A stretch of DNA of 57,987 nt from positions 548-58,534 of the forward strand of contig NCHJ01000003.1 of assembly GCA_002256765.1 (NCBI GenBank), read 5' to 3'. How positions within the stretch are numbered: position 1 is the stretch's first letter; each line of letters starts with the position of its first letter. The stretch is from Bacteroidetes bacterium 24-39-8. Lineage in GTDB: Bacteria > Bacteroidota > Bacteroidia > Chitinophagales > Chitinophagaceae. Under the pieces are notes generated by a model. It was not told the DNA's origin. It saw nothing but the letters and a program-made list of their open reading frames with translations, and did not search any database. Below are positions 51,982-57,987 of the stretch, piece after piece. The translations under genes were made by a program, and so were the position numbers.

Positions 51982-52269
51982 ATGGAAGACCTTTCCTTAC
52001 AACTCAAATCAATCCAGGATAAGCTACAATTGTTGCTCAAGCAACAACAGTTGTTGCAAAAGGAGAACCTACGCCTTAAAAAGGATTTGGACAAAGCCTT
52101 AATGGATAAGGACGGACAAGACTCCCTACTGGATGGATTGAAGCAACAATTGGAAAGCGCTGCTATTGGTGGGGCAAAATGGAGCCCTGCTGACAAACAG
52201 CAAATGGAAAAACGGATAGACGCTTACTTGAAGGAAATTGAAAAATGCCTAGCATTACTGAACACTTAA
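51982..52269 (+). CDS. Small coiled-coil protein, ZapB-like, upstream of zapA
   Basis: This 95-residue protein is almost wholly helical. Residues 4-60 show a heptad-rich coiled coil (LSLQLKSIQDKLQLLLKQQQ then LLQKENLRLKKDLDKAL), a short break at GGAKWSPADK and a second helix to the C-terminus. No membrane segment or signal peptide is present. The stop is 4 bases before the zapA ATG. Size, coiled-coil character and tight link with zapA recall ZapB, the coiled-coil partner of ZapA at the division ring, although ZapB similarity in sequence cannot be claimed. Function as a cell-division accessory is inferred. Confidence 0.82.
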   Translation: MEDLSLQLKSIQDKLQLLLKQQQLLQKENLRLKKDLDKALMDKDGQDSLLDGLKQQLESAAIGGAKWSPADKQQMEKRIDAYLKEIEKCLALLNT

Positions 52270-52273
52270 ACTC

Positions 52274-52570
52274 ATGGAAGAACTGATTCCCGTAAATATT
52301 GTCATTGCAGATAGAACCTATAGACTGAAAATTGAAGTTTCAGACGAGGAAATGGTGCGCAAAACCGCAGGTTTGATCAATGACAAGATTACTGAATTCA
52401 AAACCAATTTTGCCGGTAAAGACATGCAGGATTATGTTTCCATGGCCCTACTATGGTTTGCCACAGAACAGTCTCAGTCTGAAAACCTATTGGTTAAATG
52501 GAACGATCTGGCCCTGCAATTAGGGGGATTGGAAAAGCAGTTAGACAAAGCCCTCCTAGAAAATAAGTAA
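52274..52570 (+). CDS. zapA: Cell division protein ZapA
   Basis: This 98-residue protein matches the short ZapA form: an N-terminal globular part (VNIVIADRTYRLKIEVSDEE, then RKTAGLINDKITEFK) and a C-terminal helix (about 60-98) that makes the tetrameric coiled coil. QDYVSMALLWFATEQ is family-typical. ZapA binds and bundles FtsZ filaments at mid-cell. It sits between the small coiled-coil gene and rny; the 130 bases after it hold no convincing 6S RNA. Confidence 0.9.
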   Translation: MEELIPVNIVIADRTYRLKIEVSDEEMVRKTAGLINDKITEFKTNFAGKDMQDYVSMALLWFATEQSQSENLLVKWNDLALQLGGLEKQLDKALLENK

Positions 52571-52700
52571 TGCCTTTTAGCTTAGTCATTTCACTTTGAT
52601 TATTTGACTATCTTCGCCTATTGTCATTTGTTCATTATGAAAAAATGAGATGTGACCAGTGAAAAACGATTCTGAACTTTTTTAAAAAATCTCCAAGAAC

Positions 52701-54266
52701 ATGGATCCAATGATTTTATCTATTATAATTGGTGCAGTATCACTAATTGTGGGTGTAGTCTCGGGTAAACTATTGTTTAACCAGAACACCAAAAAACAGG
52801 TGGAAGAAGCCGAATTACAGGCCCAAACCATTTTAAAAGAAGCCGAACTAAGGGCTGAAACAGTAAAAAAAGAAAAGCAACTAGAAGCTAAAGAGCGCTT
52901 TGTTCAGTTGAAAAGTGAGTATGAGAAAGAGGTAAATGAACGCAATCGCAAACTGGGTGAAGCGGAAAACCGCATTAAACAGAAAGAAGTTTCTATTAAC
53001 CAAAAAGAAGCTAATCTAGACAAGCAGAGCAAAGACAATGACGTGATCAAAGACAACCTGAACCGTCAGATTGAAGTGGTGAACCTAAAACGTACCGAGC
53101 TAGAAAAGCACCAAGAAGAGCATATTCGCAGACTGGAAAAAATTGCCAACCTAAGCGCTGAAGAAGCCAAGGCCCAATTAATAGAAAGCCTGAAACAGGA
53201 AGCTCATTCTCAAGCACTTGGTTTACAACAAGAAATTATTGAAGACGCTAAACTGAAGGCCAATAAAGAAGCCCGTAAGATTGTCATTCAATCTATTCAG
53301 CGAACCGCGGCTGAAATTACCATTGAGAATACTGTTACCGTTTTCAACCTAGAAACAGATGAAATTAAAGGTCAGATCATTGGTAGAGAGGGTAGGAATA
53401 TCCGCGCTATTGAAGCTGCAACGGGTGTTGACTTAATTGTAGACGATACGCCTGAAGCCATTATCCTTTCTTCATTTGACCCATTGCGTAGAGAAATTGC
53501 TCGTTTGAGCTTGCAGCGCTTGGTGGCCGATGGTAGAATTCACCCCGCTCGTATTGAAGAAGTGGTTGAAAAAACCCGCCGTCAATTAGAAGAACAAGTG
53601 ATGGAGATTGGTGAAAGAACCGTAATAGAAATGGGCATCCATGGTCTACACAAAGAATTGGTGCGCATAGTTGGTAAAATGCGTTTCCGTTCTTCTTATG
53701 GTCAAAACCTACTCATGCACAGTAGAGAAACCGCCAATTTGTGCGGTATCATGGCTGCTGAGCTAGGCATGAACCCCAAATTAGCCAAACGCGCTGGTTT
53801 ACTCCACGATATTGGTAAGGTTCCAGATGAAGAAACCGAATTGAGCCACGCATTATTAGGGGCCAAATTGGCTGAGAAATATGGTGAAAACCCTGCAGTA
53901 GTCAATGCTATTGGGGCCCACCACGATGAAATGGAAATGCAATACGTGATTTCTCCTATTATTCAAGCCTGTGACGCCATTAGTGGTGCTAGACCGGGTG
54001 CTAGAAGGGAGATCATGCAGCAATATTTACAGCGTATCAAGGACTTAGAAAATCTAGCCATGGCTTACCAAGGCGTAGAAAAAGCCTATGCCATTCAAGC
54101 TGGTAGGGAATTGAGGGTGATTGTGGAGGCAGAAAAGGTAACCGATGGCGATAGCGATAAGCTAAGCTTTGAAATTGCCCAGAAAATCCAGACCGATATG
54201 ACTTATCCAGGTCAGATTAAAGTAACCGTAATCAGAGAAAAAAGGGCCGTAAACGTAGCTAGATAA
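52701..54266 (+). CDS. rny: Ribonuclease Y
   Basis: This 521-residue endoribonuclease initiates mRNA decay. An N-terminal helix (about 3-25, [19 protein letters not shown]) anchors it in the inner membrane. A long charged coiled coil (about 30-200) follows, then a KH RNA-binding domain (about 210-270, [20 protein letters not shown]) and an HD hydrolase domain (about 335-430, with [31 protein letters not shown] and GAHHDE). The C-terminal domain is complete. The gene probably has its own promoter; TATCTTCG at 52609-52616 is one base from the -7 consensus. Confidence 0.97.
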   Translation: MDPMILSIIIGAVSLIVGVVSGKLLFNQNTKKQVEEAELQAQTILKEAELRAETVKKEKQLEAKERFVQLKSEYEKEVNERNRKLGEAENRIKQKEVSINQKEANLDKQSKDNDVIKDNLNRQIEVVNLKRTELEKHQEEHIRRLEKIANLSAEEAKAQLIESLKQEAHSQALGLQQEIIEDAKLKANKEARKIVIQSIQRTAAEITIENTVTVFNLETDEIKGQIIGREGRNIRAIEAATGVDLIVDDTPEAIILSSFDPLRREIARLSLQRLVADGRIHPARIEEVVEKTRRQLEEQVMEIGERTVIEMGIHGLHKELVRIVGKMRFRSSYGQNLLMHSRETANLCGIMAAELGMNPKLAKRAGLLHDIGKVPDEETELSHALLGAKLAEKYGENPAVVNAIGAHHDEMEMQYVISPIIQACDAISGARPGARREIMQQYLQRIKDLENLAMAYQGVEKAYAIQAGRELRVIVEAEKVTDGDSDKLSFEIAQKIQTDMTYPGQIKVTVIREKRAVNVAR

Positions 54267-54307
54267 AAAATATTCTAATTTTAGTGTAAAATTTATTTTT
54301 TATCCCC

Positions 54308-54315
54308 TACCTTTG
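54308..54315 (+). promoter_or_regulatory. Bacteroidota -7 element for rplS
   Basis: TACCTTTG matches TAnnTTTG and is followed by CCGTCC, 22 bases before the rplS ATG. The region 20-30 bases upstream is very AT-rich but has no TTG at the ideal place. Confidence 0.65.
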
Positions 54316-54337
54316 CCGTCCGTAAAAAATTAAAGTT

Positions 54338-54688
54338 ATGAACGCAGCAGTTCAGTTTGTACACGAACAATTGACCGTTAAGAAAGAATACCCCAAGTTT
54401 AAAGCTGGTGATAATATCACTGTAAACTATAAGATTGTAGAGGGTGGTAAAGAGCGTATCCAGAGCTTCCGTGGCGATGTGATTAAGTTGCAAGGCAATG
54501 GTGCTACAGCTTCTTTCACCGTTCGTAAGATCTCTGACGGAGTAGGCGTTGAGCGTCTGTTCCCGATTCTGTCTCCAAACATTGACAGCATCTTGTTGAA
54601 CAAAACTGGTAAAGTACGTAGAGCTAGATTGTACTACTTGCGTGAGCGCAGCGGTAAATCTGCTCGTATTAAGGAAAAACGTTTCTAG
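54338..54688 (+). CDS. rplS: 50S ribosomal protein L19
   Basis: This 116-residue protein has the full L19 pattern: PKFKAGDNITVNYKIVEGGK, ERIQSFRGDVIKLQGNG, SFTVRKISDGVGVERLFP and the C-terminal KVRRARLYYLRERSGKSARI. L19 lies at the subunit interface of the ribosome. A clear -7 box precedes it and a strong terminator follows, so it forms a single-gene unit. Confidence 0.98.
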   Translation: MNAAVQFVHEQLTVKKEYPKFKAGDNITVNYKIVEGGKERIQSFRGDVIKLQGNGATASFTVRKISDGVGVERLFPILSPNIDSILLNKTGKVRRARLYYLRERSGKSARIKEKRF

Positions 54689-54707
54689 TTTTCTAGTTGA
54701 AAATAAT

Positions 54708-54745
54708 AAAAGCGGAAGATTAGCCATGCTATACTTCCGCTTTTT
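54708..54745 (+). terminator. Rho-independent terminator after rplS
   Basis: AAAAGCGGAAG (54708-54718) pairs exactly with CTTCCGCTTTT (54734-54744) around a 15-base loop; the T-run continues to 54745. It lies 19 bases after the rplS stop. Confidence 0.88.
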
Positions 54746-54777
54746 CGTTAAAACTTATCAAGCTTAGGCAGATTTAA

Positions 54778-54807
54778 TTGTTCAGCATTTCTTTTGCCTT
54801 AACTTTG
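54778..54807 (+). promoter_or_regulatory. Full Bacteroidota promoter (-33/-7) for tatA
   Basis: TTG at 54778-54780, exactly 19 bases, then TAACTTTG at 54800-54807 give a perfect TTG-N19-TAnnTTTG. The tatA ATG is 20 bases further on. Confidence 0.85.
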
Positions 54808-54827
54808 ACCACCTCAAATCAATTTTT

Positions 54828-55025
54828 ATGGGAAATTTAGGATTTCAAGAAATAGCTTTAATTGCAGTAGTGGTTTTAGTATTGTTTGGTGGTCGTAAGA
54901 TCCCCGAATTTATGAGAGGCCTTGGAAAAGGTATCCGTGAATTTAACGATGCTAAGAACAACGTGAAAAAAGAACTGGAAGAAGGTATGAAGGAAAAGGA
55001 TAGCACTCCTACCACTCAACCTTAA
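54828..55025 (+). CDS. tatA: Twin-arginine translocase subunit TatA/TatE
   Basis: This 65-residue protein has one N-terminal helix (about 6-22, [18 protein letters not shown]), the family hinge FGGRKIPEF and an amphipathic helix ([20 protein letters not shown]), then a short acidic polar tail. TatA forms the pore-like assembly that moves folded proteins across the inner membrane. A perfect promoter precedes it; gatA follows after 27 bases. No tatC lies in the window. Confidence 0.95.
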   Translation: MGNLGFQEIALIAVVVLVLFGGRKIPEFMRGLGKGIREFNDAKNNVKKELEEGMKEKDSTPTTQP

Positions 55026-55052
55026 TTGCTACTATTAAAAACGCTCTAGCCT

Positions 55053-56504
55053 TTGTTTAGGTATAGCTCCATCAAAGACTATCACAATGCATTACAGAAC
55101 GGCCAAACCACCTGTGTGGAGGCCGTTCATTTTTATGTAGATGCCATTGCCGCCAGACCAGGCTTAAATGCTTTTCTAGAAGTATTTGCCCAAGAAGCTT
55201 TGGCAAAAGCCGCTGAACTAGATGCCCATCGCGCCGGCGGCGCAAAAATGGGCAAACTACACGGGGTGATAGTTGGGATTAAAGACGTGATCTGCTACAA
55301 AGGTCATGCTGTGAGCGCTGGCTCCAAAATTTTAGAAAATTTTACTAGTGTATACAATGCCACTGCAGTTGATAAACTGTTAGAGGAGGAAGCCATTATT
55401 ATTGGTAGGCAGAATTGTGATGAGTTTGCCATGGGTAGCTCTAGCGAAAATTCTGCTTTTGGTCCCGTAAAAAATGCCTTGGATGAATCCCGTGTTCCTG
55501 GTGGATCATCGGGTGGTTCTGCCGTTAGCGTGCAAGCTGGTTTAGCCATGGTGAGTTTAGGCTCTGATACCGGTGGATCTGTGAGACAGCCTGCTGATTT
55601 TTGTGGCGTTGTGGGGCTCAAACCCAGCTATGGCCGCATTTCTAGGTATGGCTTGATTGCCTATGCATCTTCCTTTGACCAGATTGGTATTTTTGCTCAA
55701 TCGGTAGAAGACGCGGCATTGGTCTTAGAAGTAATTGCTGGTAAGGATAATTTTGATAGTACGGTTTCTCAGCAGGATGTTCCTGCTTTTGGTACCATCT
55801 CTCAAACACCATCCAAAACTTATAAAATTGCCTATTTTAAACAGGCTTTGGAGCACCTGGGTTTGGATCCGGAAATTAGAACCGCTGTTCAGGGATTGAT
55901 AGACCAACTGCGCAGTCAGGGTATTCAGGTAGATCCCATTGAATTTAACTTATTGGACCAAGTGGTTCCTACCTATTATGTTTTAACTACCGCGGAAGCT
56001 TCTAGTAATCTCTCTAGGTTTGATGGCGTGAGATATGGCCATAGAACCAGTATTGCCAATATTGACCTGAACCAATTATACAAAGCATCTAGAACAGAAG
56101 GGTTTGGTAAAGAAGTACAAAGAAGGATTCTTTTGGGAACTTTTGTACTTAGTTCTGGCTATTTTGACGCTTATTTCACTAAAGCTCAGCAGGTTAGACG
56201 CATACTCTGGAACAAGGCCAACGAGGTTTTTTCGGGTTATGATCTGCTCATTTCTCCTACCGTTCCGGCTCCGGCCTTCAAATTGGGCGAGAAGTCTGAA
56301 GACCAGGTAGCCATGTTTTTGGCTGATATTTATACTGTTTTTGCCAATTTGGTGGGTATTCCGGCCATTTCTATTCCACTTTTCCAACATTCTAATGGCA
56401 TGCCCTTTGGATTGCAGCTCATGAGCAGCCATTTTAAGGAAACTGATTTACTGCAATTCTCCGCCCAATTAATGGCGGCCAAGCCTTCACAAAGCGTTAA
56501 GTAA
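55053..56504 (+). CDS. gatA: Glutamyl/aspartyl-tRNA amidotransferase subunit A
   Basis: This 483-residue amidase releases ammonia from glutamine for GatB to convert Glu-tRNA-Gln or Asp-tRNA-Asn. The Ser-cisSer-Lys triad is visible: K77 (GVIVGIKDVI), S152 (PGGSSGGSAVS) and nucleophile S176 (SDTGGSVRQPAD). The start is TTG at 55053: an in-frame TAG lies two codons upstream, no ATG follows until about residue 66, and the N-terminus FRYSSIKDYHNALQ fits the family. The gene follows tatA by 27 bases and is probably transcribed with it. Confidence 0.95.
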   Translation: MFRYSSIKDYHNALQNGQTTCVEAVHFYVDAIAARPGLNAFLEVFAQEALAKAAELDAHRAGGAKMGKLHGVIVGIKDVICYKGHAVSAGSKILENFTSVYNATAVDKLLEEEAIIIGRQNCDEFAMGSSSENSAFGPVKNALDESRVPGGSSGGSAVSVQAGLAMVSLGSDTGGSVRQPADFCGVVGLKPSYGRISRYGLIAYASSFDQIGIFAQSVEDAALVLEVIAGKDNFDSTVSQQDVPAFGTISQTPSKTYKIAYFKQALEHLGLDPEIRTAVQGLIDQLRSQGIQVDPIEFNLLDQVVPTYYVLTTAEASSNLSRFDGVRYGHRTSIANIDLNQLYKASRTEGFGKEVQRRILLGTFVLSSGYFDAYFTKAQQVRRILWNKANEVFSGYDLLISPTVPAPAFKLGEKSEDQVAMFLADIYTVFANLVGIPAISIPLFQHSNGMPFGLQLMSSHFKETDLLQFSAQLMAAKPSQSVK

Positions 56505-56512
56505 TTAAAGTT

Positions 56513-56520
56513 TAAATTTG
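56513..56520 (+). promoter_or_regulatory. Bacteroidota -7 element for the lytic transglycosylase gene
   Basis: TAAATTTG matches TAnnTTTG, 24 bases before the ATG at 56545. Its last three bases are the TTG that would be the longer alternative start, which makes the ATG more likely. Confidence 0.45.
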
Positions 56521-56544
56521 CGGTTCATCAATTTGGTCCCATTT

Positions 56545-57618
56545 ATGAAATGGTATGGTATTTCTTTGCAAAACCGCATCTCCCTTTCCCGCGCTTGGCT
56601 GGTAGGATTTGCTTGTTTGGCAGGAACCATTGGTACCCTTTCTTTTAGAACGGATCTTAGTTTTAAAGACCAGCAAACAACAGATAGTACTCAGGACAAA
56701 TACGGGTTTAAATCACTGTTTAAGACCAATCAGTTCAACGCCAACAAACCCTATATTGACCAACTGAATCCAAGAGCGGTTTCTTTTGTACAGGAATATA
56801 TTCGCAAACAAGGCAAGGAATTACAACGCATGAAGGGCTGGGGTAAACCTTATTTTGACCTCTATGATAATGTGCTAACCAGTTATGGTATTCCCAAAGA
56901 AATGAAATACCTAAGCGTTATTGAAAGTCATCTTCAAGCTGGATTGGTGTCTTGGGCGGGTGCAGTTGGCCCCTGGCAAATCATGGACTATGAAGCCAAA
57001 CGTTTTGGTTTGCGTGTTGGTGGCATGGGTGATGAGCGGATGGATTTTTACAAAAGCACCCATGTGGCAGCTAAACTCATGAAAGAATTGTACAAAGAAT
57101 TTGGTGACTGGTTATTGGTAGTTGCAGCCTATAATGGGGGTGCCGGTAGGGTGCGTCAGTGCATAAGAAAAGCCAATAGCAGGGACTTCTGGGATCTACA
57201 ATATTACCTGCCTGAAGAAACCAGAAACCACGTAAAAAAATTTATTGGTACCCATTATGCCATGGAGGGTGGTGGTGGATGGACCACACTTACAGCGGAA
57301 GAAACCACACAGGTAAAAGCTTCCATGGTTAAAAACAATAATCAAGTTCCCTTGAATGAAGCAGAACAAGCCAATACTTCTTTGGTAGAACTCAGTGGCA
57401 GATACCATTCCATGGTAGTGGCCAATGGCTTGGTCATGGATATTGTCCAGTTCAATAGGTTGAACCCCGGTTTTGACAAGGCTTTGGCAGAGGGAAGAAA
57501 ATACAGCATGCGTATTCCCAAGGAAAAAATTCCTGTTTTTGAAGCCCGAAAACAACAGTTGTTGATGGAATCTTTCCGTTTATTAATTGAGGGAACAGCT
57601 GCCACACCCAATGGCTAA
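56545..57618 (+). CDS. Membrane-bound lytic transglycosylase (MltD-like)
   Basis: The ATG at 56545 gives 357 residues; a TTG nine codons upstream overlaps a promoter box. The N-terminus has an uncleaved or SpI-type signal (about 13-32, SRAWLVGFACLAGTIGTLSF). The SLT domain (about 70-230) has catalytic Glu in KYLSVIESHLQAG, SWAGAVGPWQIM and LLVVAAYNGGAGRVRQCIRK. The C-terminal part (about 275-350) may be a LysM-like cell-wall-binding module (VANGLVMDIVQFNRLNPGF). It cleaves peptidoglycan glycan strands with formation of 1,6-anhydro ends. Its stop overlaps the convergent pabB-like gene by four bases. Confidence 0.92.
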   Translation: MKWYGISLQNRISLSRAWLVGFACLAGTIGTLSFRTDLSFKDQQTTDSTQDKYGFKSLFKTNQFNANKPYIDQLNPRAVSFVQEYIRKQGKELQRMKGWGKPYFDLYDNVLTSYGIPKEMKYLSVIESHLQAGLVSWAGAVGPWQIMDYEAKRFGLRVGGMGDERMDFYKSTHVAAKLMKELYKEFGDWLLVVAAYNGGAGRVRQCIRKANSRDFWDLQYYLPEETRNHVKKFIGTHYAMEGGGGWTTLTAEETTQVKASMVKNNNQVPLNEAEQANTSLVELSGRYHSMVVANGLVMDIVQFNRLNPGFDKALAEGRKYSMRIPKEKIPVFEARKQQLLMESFRLLIEGTAATPNG

Positions 57619-57987
57619 CCCAAGACCTGCATAATGGCCCCAGCTTTGGCCAAACACTCTTGATATTCTTTTTCTGCATCACTATAGAAAGTAATGCCAC
57701 CACCCACTTGGTAACTCAGGTATTTTGTTTCTTGGTTATAGAGAATACTTCTGATGACAACATTAAAATCAAAGTCAGCATTTGGTTCAATATAGCCTAC
57801 TGCCCCTGAATACAGACCCCTTCTACTTTGTTCATATTGCTCAATCAATTGCATGACCTTATACTTAGGTGCACCCGTCATACTGCCCATGGGAAAACTG
57901 GCATTCAAGATGGCGCAAAGATCCATTCCTGCTGCGGGCTCGCCCACAACGGTAGACACCATTTGGTGTACCTGCGGAAAGCGATAG
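57615..57987 (-). CDS. pabB: Aminodeoxychorismate/anthranilate synthase component I, 5' part outside the window
   Basis: The C-terminal 123 residues of a chorismate-binding enzyme are present; the frame is open at the right edge (reading YRFPQVHQMVSTVVGE). Motifs are FPMGSMTGAPKYKVMQLIEQ, RRGLYSGAVGYI, DFDFNVVIRSI and the GGGITFYSDAEKEYQE end. GSMTGAPK and the SD-EKEYQE ending favour PabB (folate pathway) over TrpE, but the diagnostic N-terminal half is missing. It makes 4-amino-4-deoxychorismate from chorismate. The stop overlaps the lytic transglycosylase stop by four bases. Confidence 0.88.
   Translation of the reverse strand, partial: YRFPQVHQMVSTVVGEPAAGMDLCAILNASFPMGSMTGAPKYKVMQLIEQYEQSRRGLYSGAVGYIEPNADFDFNVVIRSILYNQETKYLSYQVGGGITFYSDAEKEYQECLAKAGAIMQVLG

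Noticed and set aside
52571..52700. 6S RNA between zapA and rny, as the zapA neighbourhood in E. coli would suggest
   Set aside because: The gap is only 130 bases, shorter than a 6S RNA plus promoter, and no long rod-like pairing is visible.
1..57987. tRNA, rRNA, CRISPR arrays, insertion sequences, prophage or integron parts
   Set aside because: No tRNA-like cloverleaf, repeat-spacer array, transposase, integrase or long terminal repeat was seen on either strand; gaps are too short for most of these.

Overview
The window comes from a member of the Bacteroidota, most likely family Chitinophagaceae (Sediminibacterium-like). The evidence is a complete gldKLMN set for gliding motility and type IX secretion, Bacteroidota-only families (DUF4271, DUF4783), abundant MKK-type signal peptides and SpI/SpII exports, low to moderate GC, and many copies of the Bacteroidota -7 promoter element TAnnTTTG, two of them with an exactly placed -33 TTG. 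Nothing suggests a plasmid, phage, IS element, integron or CRISPR. This is dense core chromosome, with genes overlapping by 1-20 bases and only one intergenic stretch longer than 300 bases.

Layout. 1-410: end of an MFS transporter. 520-6495: a metal efflux operon, with a small exported His-rich protein, a CzcA-type RND pump fused to its own TolC-like channel, and a lipoprotein adaptor. 6499-9499 (minus): histidine phosphatase, MarC, DUF2752, TM2 and DUF3179 proteins. 9588-12115: APC permease and a trans-sulfuration-family PLP enzyme. 12200-15025: TolC and HlyD/MacA proteins without an ABC partner, then a terminator. 15126-19241: gpsA, hemW (minus), DUF4271, hemD. 19313-21343: YyaL/SPATA20-like thioredoxin-domain protein. 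21532-26372: gldK-gldL-gldM-gldN. 26543-28969 (minus): a lipoprotein and uvrC. 29037-31125 (minus): an ECF sigma factor followed by a protein that appears to cross both membranes. 31293-34610: a small exported protein, a TonB-dependent receptor and a DUF2721 protein. 34624-49115: mixed housekeeping (ABC exporter, ykuK, engB, gpmI, DUF4783, nadC, yciH/SUI1, dnaX, SDR epimerase, GNAT-fold protein, L,D-transpeptidase, rsmE, dnaB). 49116-49505: a non-coding region rich in DnaA-box-like sites. 49506-57618: pheT, a ZapB-like coiled coil, zapA, rny, rplS, tatA, gatA and a lytic transglycosylase, all on the plus strand. 57615-57987 (minus): end of a pabB-like gene.

The most notable observations are five. 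(1) dnaX has an A10 run exactly at the end of its clamp-loader domains; slippage in either direction reaches a stop within a few codons, a likely way to make a gamma-like short form. (2) The ECF sigma factor is paired with a protein that has a short cytoplasmic N-terminus, one inner-membrane helix, a periplasmic linker and an outer-membrane beta-barrel, the architecture of dual membrane-spanning anti-sigma factors. (3) DnaA-box-like 9-mers and AT-rich palindromes cluster between the divergent dnaB and pheT, an oriC or DnaA-control candidate. (4) Several genes carry TAnnTTTG only 3-6 bases before the start codon, which predicts leaderless or nearly leaderless mRNAs. (5) Two small exported His/Cys proteins, both lacking an AUG start, each precede a transporter that is or may be for metals. 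Everything was read by eye; no database search was possible.
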